Assembly (NCBI GenBank): GCA_903863315.1
Contig: CAIPBN010000157.1
Coordinates: 1-7,826, forward strand
DNA length: 7,826 bases
Source: an uncultured Verrucomicrobiota bacterium
GTDB lineage: Bacteria > Verrucomicrobiota > Verrucomicrobiia > Limisphaerales > SXTU01
Reading direction: 5' to 3'
Of the stretch, positions 1 through 5,660 are shown piece by piece. Each line of letters begins with the position of its first letter. The stretch's first letter is position 1. The position numbers were made by a program, and so were the translations under genes. The notes under the pieces are model-generated. The model ran no database searches. It worked only from the letters and a program-made list of their open reading frames with translations, and was not told where the DNA came from.

Positions 1-411
1 CTCAGTGCTGAAGCTCACCTGGGTCATGCCCCGCCGGGTGCAGCGATCGAGCAGTTGCATGGCATAGTCGAGCTTGCCGTCCTTGTCTCCGCGCACGCGG
101 ATGATGAGATTGGGATTGGCGCGGAAATCCGCGACGAGCCGCGCCTCGATGTCGTCCAGTTTCATCGGGGTCTTTTGCAACCTGAAGTTGCCCGCGCGAT
201 CAATCTCGACGGTGCGGATGTCCTCGGCTTTCGGCGGGCGGGCCTGCGCGGGGTTGGGCGACTGACCCGGCAGATTCATGGTGAGCGAACCTTCGAGCAT
301 CGGAGTAGTGATGACGAAAATGATCAGCAGGACGAATGCGAGATCGAGCAACGGGGTGACGTTGAGCTCGCTCAAGGTCACCAGGGAGTTGCGTTGGGAG
401 AAGCGTCGCAT
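1..411 (-). CDS. exbD: ExbD/TolR-family biopolymer transport protein (3' end beyond window)
   Basis: The reading frame starts at the ATG at 411-409 and stays open for 137 codons to the window edge, so the C-terminus is missing. ExbD/TolR proteins are usually about 130-150 residues, so little is lost. A short basic N-terminus leads into one membrane helix (about residues 18-38) with the family motif NVTPLLDLAFVLLIIF; Asp23 matches the membrane aspartate that carries protons in ExbD/TolR. A Pro-rich linker (residues 48-62) and a periplasmic domain of the ExbD fold follow (about 65-137, including LIIRVRGD). With ExbB it should form the inner-membrane motor that uses proton-motive force to energise TonB- or Tol-type processes. 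It starts 15 nt after the zinc-ribbon gene, as the third gene of the operon. ExbD and TolR roles cannot be separated from sequence alone. Confidence 0.93.
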   Translation of the reverse strand, partial: MRRFSQRNSLVTLSELNVTPLLDLAFVLLIIFVITTPMLEGSLTMNLPGQSPNPAQARPPKAEDIRTVEIDRAGNFRLQKTPMKLDDIEARLVADFRANPNLIIRVRGDKDGKLDYAMQLLDRCTRRGMTQVSFSTE

Positions 412-426
412 GGACCGGCAGGAAGT

Positions 427-828
427 TCAGTAGGCAGGCGTGGCCTGAGGCGGTCGAGAGCGGCCTGGTTCAGGCAGATACTTGTAGAGCACCCAGGCGG
501 ATATGCCGACCAGCACAAATAGCGCAAGTCCGACCAGGAGCCGCTTGCGCTTGCGGTTGCGGAACAGCTTGCTTCGCCTCATCGGGAAAGCCAGAAACGC
601 CAGCGGATGCAGGTTGCGCATGCACTTGGCGCACCGGCTGGCCGTGCGGACGTTCGTCTTGCCGCACTTCCGGCACTTGATCCACAGGTGCGCGCCGCAC
701 GCGACGCATTTATTCGCCTCGCGCGGATTGAACTGAAAACACTTTGCGCAGTGGACCGGATTGGAACCCGCCGCCACCGGCTGGGGCGCGGCGCTGGCTG
801 GATTTTCGCTGGGGGCGGGTTCACTCAT
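427..828 (-). CDS. Double zinc-ribbon, single-pass membrane protein between exbB and exbD
   Basis: This is a 133-residue protein of unknown function. The start is placed at the ATG at 828-826 because the frame further upstream only shadows exbB; a GGAG lies about 10 nt before this ATG. A Ser/Pro/Ala-rich N-terminus (1-25) is followed by two four-cysteine zinc ribbons with identical spacing: C27-x2-C30-x10-C41-x2-C44 and C52-x2-C55-x10-C66-x2-C69. A strongly basic stretch (about 84-96, ending RNRKRKR) precedes one hydrophobic helix (97-115) and a short Pro-rich tail. There is no signal peptide, and the basic side faces the ribbons, so the ribbons probably lie in the cytoplasm with the tail in the periplasm. 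The start codon overlaps the exbB stop by 8 nt, which suggests translational coupling and a role tied to the motor. That role is inference; I recognise no named family. Confidence 0.85.
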   Translation of the reverse strand: MSEPAPSENPASAAPQPVAAGSNPVHCAKCFQFNPREANKCVACGAHLWIKCRKCGKTNVRTASRCAKCMRNLHPLAFLAFPMRRSKLFRNRKRKRLLVGLALFVLVGISAWVLYKYLPEPGRSRPPQATPAY

Positions 829-1540
829 CCTTAAGAAGCTCCGTTTCGAGTTTGGACGCCAGCTCTTGCGCGAAGTTGTCAAGCTCCACGGTCTGGACGC
901 GGAGATGGTGCACGAGCCAGTTGTAGCCAAACATCGAAGGGATCGCCACCAGCAGACCGGCCACCGTGGTGACCAGCGCGGCGGCTACGCCCGGAGCCAT
1001 GGCCGCGAGGTCGGCCTTGCCCGCCTGTGCCACGCCGGCGAAGGTGTCCATCACGCCCCACACCGTGCCCAGCAACCCGAGAAAAGGCGCGCCGCTCACC
1101 GCCAGCGCGAGCAGGATGATGCCCGACTCCAAGACTAGGGCCTCACGAGCCACGGCACTTTCGAGCGTGCGTTTGATATGCTCCATGGCCTTGAGGGAAA
1201 CATGCTTCTTGCGACCGCCTTCCGGCAGCTTGAGGCGTGCCTCCGTTTCCACGCAGCCTTCCTGATACACGGTGAAGAGCGGGCAGCCCTCGACCTGCAC
1301 GCGGCGGTCATGAATGTCCAGCACCGCACGCTGGGCGCGGAATTCCGCCATGAACAGCTCGTTCAAGCGGCGGGCCCGCCGCATTTGCAGGCTCTTGGAG
1401 ACCATGATGGACCAGGCGAACATCGAGAAGATCATCAGGAAGATGATGATGACCTTTGCTTCAATGGTCGCCTTGTCCCAGATGTAGCCAATCTGGGAGT
1501 TCATTCCGGCGGCAAGCAGCAAACCGAACGGCGCATTCAT
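821..1540 (-). CDS. exbB: MotA/TolQ/ExbB-family proton channel protein
   Basis: This 239-residue inner-membrane protein has the three-helix plan of the ExbB/TolQ family: TM1 at about 28-48, a long cytoplasmic loop (50-135), TM2 at about 138-163 and TM3 at about 186-207. The family signature GAPFLGLLGTVWGVMDTF spans residues 150-167, and TM3 contains the Thr pair TT (191-192) followed by a small-residue face, as expected for the proton path. With ExbD it would form the stator that converts proton-motive force into work on TonB- or TolA-like partners; no tonB is in the window. Two starts are possible, Met1 (1540) and Met13 (1504), neither with a convincing ribosome binding site; the longer one is given. 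It is the first gene of a three-gene operon. A candidate promoter and an inverted repeat lie just upstream. Confidence 0.94.
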   Translation of the reverse strand: MNAPFGLLLAAGMNSQIGYIWDKATIEAKVIIIFLMIFSMFAWSIMVSKSLQMRRARRLNELFMAEFRAQRAVLDIHDRRVQVEGCPLFTVYQEGCVETEARLKLPEGGRKKHVSLKAMEHIKRTLESAVAREALVLESGIILLALAVSGAPFLGLLGTVWGVMDTFAGVAQAGKADLAAMAPGVAAALVTTVAGLLVAIPSMFGYNWLVHHLRVQTVELDNFAQELASKLETELLKDE

Positions 1541-1550
1541 TCAGTGAAAT

Positions 1551-1576
1551 CAACCCGGCACCAAGTGGTCGGGTTG
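1551..1576. repeat. Inverted repeat in the exbB leader (hairpin or operator)
   Basis: The arms CAACCCG (1551-1557) and CGGGTTG (1570-1576) are perfectly complementary over 7 bp. Between them ACC (1560-1562) and GGT (1567-1569) can pair further, leaving a small loop and a 2-nt bulge. The element ends 10 nt before the exbB start codon. No T-run follows on the minus strand, so it is not a convincing terminator for the oxidoreductase gene. It also covers the expected transcription start of the candidate exbB promoter, so a repressor site or a translation-controlling hairpin are both possible. The symmetry is visible; the function is inferred. Confidence 0.5.
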
Positions 1577-1604
1577 GTGTAGCGTCCGGAACGCACCAGG
1601 TCAA
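1576..1604 (-). promoter_or_regulatory. Candidate sigma70-type promoter for the exbB operon
   Basis: On the minus strand TTGACC (1604-1599) matches the -35 consensus at 5 of 6 positions. It is followed after 17 nt by TACACC (1581-1576), which matches the -10 consensus at only 3 of 6. Position and spacing fit transcription of exbB, with a start near 1569. The weak -10 keeps this tentative. Confidence 0.35.
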
Positions 1605-1620
1605 AACAATCGTGGCCCAA

Positions 1621-1639
1621 CCGCAGAAAAACGCTGCGG
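1621..1639 (-). terminator. Weak hairpin just after the oxidoreductase gene
   Basis: CCGCAG (1621-1626) pairs with CTGCGG (1634-1639) around a 7-nt loop, starting 3 nt past the stop codon of the Gfo/Idh/MocA gene on the minus strand. The only T-run is in the loop and none follows the stem, so an intrinsic terminator is doubtful. It is the only terminator-like structure directly behind this gene. Confidence 0.25.
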
Positions 1640-1642
1640 CGC

Positions 1643-2938
1643 TTACACCTTGGGCTCCCAGCCGGGACGGTATTCGCGCTTCCAGAGTTTCTGGGCCTCC
1701 GGGTTGCCCAGGATGCGGCCGGTCTTGGGGTCGATGTTCAACACCGAGTTGGTGCGGTAGGCGATGTTGGCCAGATGGCAGAGCTGCGCGCTTTTCTGGC
1801 CCTCGCGGATGTCGGAGTTGAGCGGCTTGTTCTCCCGGATCGCGTCGGCAAAGTTCTGGAAGTGCGGCACATCCCCGCCGCCGGGGCCGCCGGACTTCTT
1901 GTCCGTCTCCTTGCCGTTCAAGTCATAAACGATGTAGTCGTTGCCGCCGCTCATCGTCATCATGCCCTTGTCCCCGTAAAACGAGACGAACGGGTTCTTC
2001 TCACCCTTGCGTGCGTTGCAGGAGCTGTCATCCCACGAAGCACCGCAATGCCCGAAGTCATACACGGCGGACCCGGTGTCCGGTGTTTCCTGATCATCGT
2101 CGAAGTGGTAGCGCCCGCCCAGGAACGTCACCTTCGTGGGATAGTCCACGCCCAGCCCCCAACGGCACACGTCCAGCGCGTGGACGCCATTGTTGGCCAT
2201 CTCGCCGCCGCCGTAGTGCCAGTGCCAGTGCCAGTTGTAAGGATGAAGGTTGTCCTTGTAAGGCCGCTCCGGCGTGGGGCCCTGCCAGAGCTGCCAGTTC
2301 AAGGTTTCCGGCACGGGAGCCGGCTGGCCTTTTTTGATCGAGCCCCGCGCGCCGTTGTAATAGCTGCGGGAGAAAAGCACCTTGCCGATGACGCCTTCGC
2401 GCAGTTTTTGGACAGCTTCGATGACGTTGGCATAGCTGCGGCGCTGATTGCCCATCTGGCACTTGCGCTTGTATTTTGCAGCGGCCGCGACGATCGCCTC
2501 GGCCTCCCATGGGTTGTGACTGCCGGGCTTTTCGACATACACATGTTTGCCCGCCTGCATCGCCAGGATCGCGGCGGGCGTGTGCCAGAAATTGGGCGTG
2601 GCGATCGAGATCGCGTCCACGTTCTTGTCATCCAGTATCCGGCGAAAGTCGCCGACGGCCTGCACTTTGCGGGTCGGCTGCTTGTCCTCGGCGGTCTTGC
2701 CGCCGCGGGCGAGCCGGGCGGAGTCCACATCGCACACATAGCCGACCTCGACATTGGAGGCGCCCAAATGCCCCGCCACATGTGCCATGCCGCGTGACAA
2801 GCCCATGACGCCGACCACAATGCGGTTGCCGGGGCTTTCCGCCGGGAGCAAGGCTGGCGGCTTGCCCAAGGCGAGCACGGCACCCAAGGCACCGGTGGAG
2901 TGGACGAAGCGACGACGGGAGATGACGGAGGAGTTCAT
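1643..2938 (-). CDS. Gfo/Idh/MocA-family oxidoreductase with Tat signal
   Basis: This 431-residue exported NAD(P)-dependent oxidoreductase starts with a twin-arginine signal (SRRRF, residues 7-11, then a hydrophobic stretch to about 33), so it should be exported folded with its cofactor. The N-terminal Rossmann domain begins near residue 40 (VVGVMGLSRG), contains the family EKP motif (E136-K137-P138), and is followed by the C-terminal substrate domain. The GGGEMANNGVHALD segment (243-256) carries the conserved His253 and Asp256 expected at the active site. Family members oxidise or interconvert hydroxyl groups on sugars, inositols and related polyols, usually with NAD(H) or NADP(H); the substrate here cannot be told. 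Verrucomicrobiota and Planctomycetes carry many Tat-exported members. It lies 100 nt downstream of sodC, behind that gene's terminator, so it is probably transcribed separately. I see no clear promoter or ribosome binding site. Confidence 0.93.
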   Translation of the reverse strand: MNSSVISRRRFVHSTGALGAVLALGKPPALLPAESPGNRIVVGVMGLSRGMAHVAGHLGASNVEVGYVCDVDSARLARGGKTAEDKQPTRKVQAVGDFRRILDDKNVDAISIATPNFWHTPAAILAMQAGKHVYVEKPGSHNPWEAEAIVAAAAKYKRKCQMGNQRRSYANVIEAVQKLREGVIGKVLFSRSYYNGARGSIKKGQPAPVPETLNWQLWQGPTPERPYKDNLHPYNWHWHWHYGGGEMANNGVHALDVCRWGLGVDYPTKVTFLGGRYHFDDDQETPDTGSAVYDFGHCGASWDDSSCNARKGEKNPFVSFYGDKGMMTMSGGNDYIVYDLNGKETDKKSGGPGGGDVPHFQNFADAIRENKPLNSDIREGQKSAQLCHLANIAYRTNSVLNIDPKTGRILGNPEAQKLWKREYRPGWEPKV

Positions 2939-2986
2939 GCGTGGAGTTTTCGATGGGGGCCGGGTGGATTGAATTCAGGAAAAGCA

Positions 2987-3018
2987 AACCGCGGCGACGC
3001 CGGAGCTCCGCCGCGGTT
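2987..3018 (-). terminator. Intrinsic terminator of sodC
   Basis: Perfect 10-bp GC-rich stem: AACCGCGGCG (2987-2996) pairs with CGCCGCGGTT (3009-3018) around a 12-nt loop. On the minus strand it starts 20 nt after the sodC stop codon and is followed by TGCTTTTCC, a short U-rich tail. It separates sodC from the oxidoreductase gene. Confidence 0.75.
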
Positions 3019-3038
3019 CGTCAGCCCAAACGGGCGCT

Positions 3039-3623
3039 TTACTGTTTTGGATTCGCCACCCCGATGGTGCCAAAGCCGATGCGCGGTCCGGCATTGCCCA
3101 CGGGCTGTCCGCCGTCATCCGGCTTGGCGTGAATGATGACTCCGCGGCCGATGATGGGGTTCTTCGGGCCGGTCAGGGAGATGTTTTGGAACTCGGCGCG
3201 ATACACGGTCTTGCCCTCTTCGTTGGCCTTCAGGTTTCCCAAATCACCGGCATGGCGAGCATCCGTGCCCGGCAGTCCGTGGGGTTTCTCCTCCGGATTG
3301 TAGTGTCCGCCCGCTTTCATGCCATCACTGGAGGTGGCGTCCCCGAACTCGTGAATGTGCATCGCGTGCTGCTGTCCGGGGGTGAGGCCGGAGATTTCCC
3401 CGTAAACGTAAACGGTGCCGTCCACCTCGGTGAAGCGAATCGTGCCGGCGCACTTGTTACCCGCCGTGGGCTGCACAACCGCGACGAGCTGCTTCACCTG
3501 CGGACCGGCGGCGGCTTTGCCGTGGTTGTGGCCGTGATCATCGCAGCAAGTGTGAGCGCAACCGCTCGTGAAGAGCATTCCGGCGGCAATGAGACCGCCG
3601 GCAAAGAAGATGGGTTTGTTCAT
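3039..3623 (-). CDS. sodC: Cu/Zn superoxide dismutase, probable lipoprotein
   Basis: This 194-residue periplasmic enzyme converts superoxide to oxygen and hydrogen peroxide. The start is set at the ATG at 3623-3621: the frame is open further upstream, but only from this Met does a signal peptide begin, ending in a lipobox-like LFTSGC with Cys22. Both metal sites are intact: copper ligands His89, His91, His107 (bridging) and His165; zinc ligands His107, His115, His124 and Asp127; the guiding arginine corresponds to Arg181. A His/Cys-rich segment follows the lipobox (H24, C26, C27, H30, H32, H34) and may bind metal. The two cysteines of the usual intrasubunit disulfide are absent: the C146-equivalent position is Phe184 and the C57 region reads SSDG. 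It is transcribed divergently from the OmcB-like genes and ends in its own terminator. The lipobox has Thr at -3, so lipidation is likely but not certain. Confidence 0.93.
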   Translation of the reverse strand: MNKPIFFAGGLIAAGMLFTSGCAHTCCDDHGHNHGKAAAGPQVKQLVAVVQPTAGNKCAGTIRFTEVDGTVYVYGEISGLTPGQQHAMHIHEFGDATSSDGMKAGGHYNPEEKPHGLPGTDARHAGDLGNLKANEEGKTVYRAEFQNISLTGPKNPIIGRGVIIHAKPDDGGQPVGNAGPRIGFGTIGVANPKQ

Positions 3624-3831
3624 AAAAATCAGGTTTTTGCTGCAGTTTGAGTTCGCCGCGAACGTAGGTAGGACCCGTTGCGAGAGCAAGTCCGAATCCG
3701 AATCCCGCAACCACCTCGCCGCCTGCATTCTGGCTGAACCTCGCTTCGCTCCGCGCTGGAGCTGGGGAAGCCGCGGCCCTCTTGGCCTCGTCCACATCTC
3801 AGGTCCGCCCGTTGGCGCACTGTTCCTTCGC

Positions 3832-3861
3832 TTGACGCAGGAGTATCATTCCCTTTATACG
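3832..3861 (+). promoter_or_regulatory. Candidate sigma70-type promoter for the OmcB-like pair
   Basis: TTGACG (3832-3837, 5 of 6 to the -35 consensus) is followed after 18 nt by TATACG (3856-3861, 4 of 6 to the -10 consensus). This predicts a start near 3868 and a leader of about 58 nt before the GTG start codon. It sits in a locally AT-richer patch of an otherwise GC-rich spacer, which supports the call. Confidence 0.5.
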
Positions 3862-3913
3862 CCGTGGCGTCGTAATACTGCCACCAGCCCGCGCTCAACC
3901 TCCCAGCCAACCC

Positions 3914-3920
3914 AGAAAGG
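3914..3920 (+). promoter_or_regulatory. Ribosome binding site that fixes a GTG start
   Basis: AGAAAGG lies 5 nt before the GTG at 3926. The next in-frame ATG is codon 92 (4199), which would remove the signal peptide and the Pro-rich linker, so this site decides the start. Confidence 0.65.
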
Positions 3921-3925
3921 CATTT

Positions 3926-5494
3926 GTGATAAACATCAAGCGGTATTCGATCCTGTTCGTGGTGCTCACTTGCCTGAGCGTTGCACGTGCGGACACAGAC
4001 GGGCGGTTCCTAGGCCGCGGCATTAACTTGGACCGCAAGAAGGTCATCCAGGCCCCTCCCCAAGTAGCCCCGGCCCCGGCACCCTTGCTGCCGCCTGCGC
4101 CCCGGCCCGCACCGCCGGAGCCACTTCCGGTTCCGCCGGCCCCGGCCCCTGCAGTGCAACACGACACCCATTGTTGCAAGGTGCGGCTGCTCAAGCAGAT
4201 GCCCGCCGAAGTGGCCTTCGGGCAGGAGTTCATGTATCAACTTCAGGTAATCGCCTGTGAAAATGTGGCCGAGGTGGTCGTGCGCGATGCGATTCCGGAC
4301 GGCGCCTCCTATGTGCGGAGTGAGCCGGCCGCCCAGCTTTCTGGCAACCAAATGGTCTGGGCCTTGGGCGACATGGACGCTGGGCAGACCCGCGAAATCC
4401 GCATCTGGCTGCGCCCGGATCGCGAGGGCCGGCTGGGTTCTTGCGCCACGGTGCATGCCTTGTCCCGGGTCTGTGCTTTCACCGTTGTCGCGCGCGCCGC
4501 GCTGGCGATCACCAAGACCGGTCCTGCCACCGCCCTGCTGGGCGAGGACATCACCTACAACATCGTGGTTTCCAATTCAGGCACCACTGCTGCGCGTGGC
4601 GTGGTGATCACCGACAACCTGCCTGATGGCCTGGCACACTCCAGCGGCCAGTCAGCGCTGAGCCTCAATGTTGGCGACCTTGGCCCCAGCCAGTCCCGCT
4701 CCTTCCCGATCGTGGTCAAAGGCGTGAAACGGGGCCGTTACTGCAACATCGCCACCGCCACCGCCAGCAACGCCCAGCGCGTGACCGCCGAGGCCTGCAC
4801 CATGATCACTCAACCCGGCTTGCAAGTGACCAAGGTTGGGCCGCAGGAGCAGTTCATCGGCAAGACGGCTGAATACACGATCACCGTCATCAACATTGGC
4901 GACACCCGCTTGAACAATGTGACGGTGACCGACAGCGCCCCTGCTGCCACGCGCATCCTCTCGGCCGCGGGGGCAAACGTGTCCGAATCTCAAGCGATTT
5001 GGCAAATTCCTGAACTTGGCCCCGGCGAGCGACGCTCGTTCAACTTGTCACTGACCACTGCGACGGCCGGCACGCACGCCAACTCGGTGGTCGCCGCCGC
5101 TGGAGGCCTGACGGCCAATGCCCAGGCCGCCACTCTTTGGCGCGGCCTCGGGGCCATGCTGGTGGAAGTGGTGGATGATCCCGACCCCATTTTAATTGGT
5201 GGCACCACCACTTACACCATCCGCATCACCAATCAGGGCTCGGCCGATCTCGTCAACGTGAACACCGTTGGTCAATTTCCTCGGGAGATCACGCCCGTGG
5301 CCGCCCAGAACGGCACCATCACCGGCTCCACGGTCCGTTTTCAGACCATTCCCCGCATCGGCGCTGGTCAGAACGCCACCTTCACGGTCACGGGGCGTGG
5401 GGCCATCGTCGGGGACGCGCGGACGAAATTCATCTTTACCGAAGACAGCCTGAGCACCCCGGTGGTGGAAGAAGAAAGCACCCGGGTTTTCTAA
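3926..5494 (+). CDS. OmcB-like DUF11-repeat envelope protein, paralog 1 (Pro-rich linker)
   Basis: A 522-residue secreted protein starting at GTG. It has a signal peptide (cleavage likely after Ala22, ARA|D), a short segment with GRGINLDR (30-37), a linker of 32 residues containing 17 prolines (44-75), and four tandem Ig-like DUF11 (TIGR01451-type) repeats at about 86-190, 191-295, 298-405 and 410-505. From memory of chlamydial OmcB (about 550 residues), order and motifs agree along the whole length: an RSEPA-like block, LPDGLAHSSGQ, a GD-x-P segment, the AAGA block, GTITGSTVRF, GDAR and an ESTRVF terminus like OmcB's ENTH(I/V)Y. OmcB is a periplasm-facing, disulfide-cross-linked outer-membrane-complex protein. 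This homolog has only seven mature cysteines (83, 84, 111, 173, 183, 273, 291). A structural or adhesive envelope role is likely but inferred. A similar paralog follows 166 nt downstream. Confidence 0.88.
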   Translation: MINIKRYSILFVVLTCLSVARADTDGRFLGRGINLDRKKVIQAPPQVAPAPAPLLPPAPRPAPPEPLPVPPAPAPAVQHDTHCCKVRLLKQMPAEVAFGQEFMYQLQVIACENVAEVVVRDAIPDGASYVRSEPAAQLSGNQMVWALGDMDAGQTREIRIWLRPDREGRLGSCATVHALSRVCAFTVVARAALAITKTGPATALLGEDITYNIVVSNSGTTAARGVVITDNLPDGLAHSSGQSALSLNVGDLGPSQSRSFPIVVKGVKRGRYCNIATATASNAQRVTAEACTMITQPGLQVTKVGPQEQFIGKTAEYTITVINIGDTRLNNVTVTDSAPAATRILSAAGANVSESQAIWQIPELGPGERRSFNLSLTTATAGTHANSVVAAAGGLTANAQAATLWRGLGAMLVEVVDDPDPILIGGTTTYTIRITNQGSADLVNVNTVGQFPREITPVAAQNGTITGSTVRFQTIPRIGAGQNATFTVTGRGAIVGDARTKFIFTEDSLSTPVVEEESTRVF

Positions 5495-5660
5495 ACTGCG
5501 AGGCTCGCTGTTTCAGTTCGTCTTATCTCGGCAGACAAGTCTGGAAAGTGCTGTGAATGGGCCTTGATTATGGCTTGACGCTCCTCCCCTACAACGGGAC
5601 ACTCCGGGTTGTTCGGAGTAGCTGCGAAAGTTTTCCGTTTGGTTTGTTCATCACAATAAC
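5495..5660 (+). promoter_or_regulatory. Spacer between the OmcB-like genes with possible second promoter
   Basis: No convincing terminator follows paralog 1, so read-through into paralog 2 is possible. A TTGACG (5575-5580), the same hexamer as in the promoter of paralog 1, is followed after 17 nt by GACACT (5598-5603), a poor -10 (3 of 6). A perfect 6-bp inverted repeat, ACTCCG (5601-5606) with CGGAGT (5614-5619), sits at the predicted start. No Shine-Dalgarno sequence is seen before the ATG at 5661. Confidence 0.3.

Larger units (their letters stand above)
3624..3925. other. Divergent intergenic region between sodC and the first OmcB-like gene
   Basis: About 300 nt without a supportable gene. 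The right third holds the promoter and ribosome binding site of the OmcB-like gene. The left part must contain the sodC promoter, but I find no good match to sigma70 boxes there. A short direct repeat (TCCGAA twice, then TCC, about 3691-3705) is the only other local pattern. Frames open across this stretch are GC-rich shadows without recognisable protein content. Confidence 0.6.

Noticed and set aside
2215..2235. Tandem 6-nt repeat AGTGCC (three copies) inside the oxidoreductase gene
   Set aside because: It encodes the WHWHWHY stretch in a conserved part of the protein, so coding constraint explains it; no wider repeat array exists.
1775..2797. A 340-codon open frame on the plus strand opposite the oxidoreductase gene
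   Set aside because: It is a mirror frame of a clear Gfo/Idh/MocA gene in GC-rich DNA; the translation has no recognisable domain and no ribosome binding site.
3568..4026. A 152-codon plus-strand frame across the sodC to OmcB-like spacer
   Set aside because: It overlaps the sodC start and the better supported signal-peptide gene in another frame, has no recognisable domain, and its low-complexity content fits a random GC-rich frame.
5494..5518. Possible terminator just after OmcB-like paralog 1 (AACTG/CAGTT with an inner GCGAG-G-CTCGC)
   Set aside because: The inner palindrome leaves a 1-nt loop, the outer stem is only 5 bp with a poor match inside, and no T-run follows.
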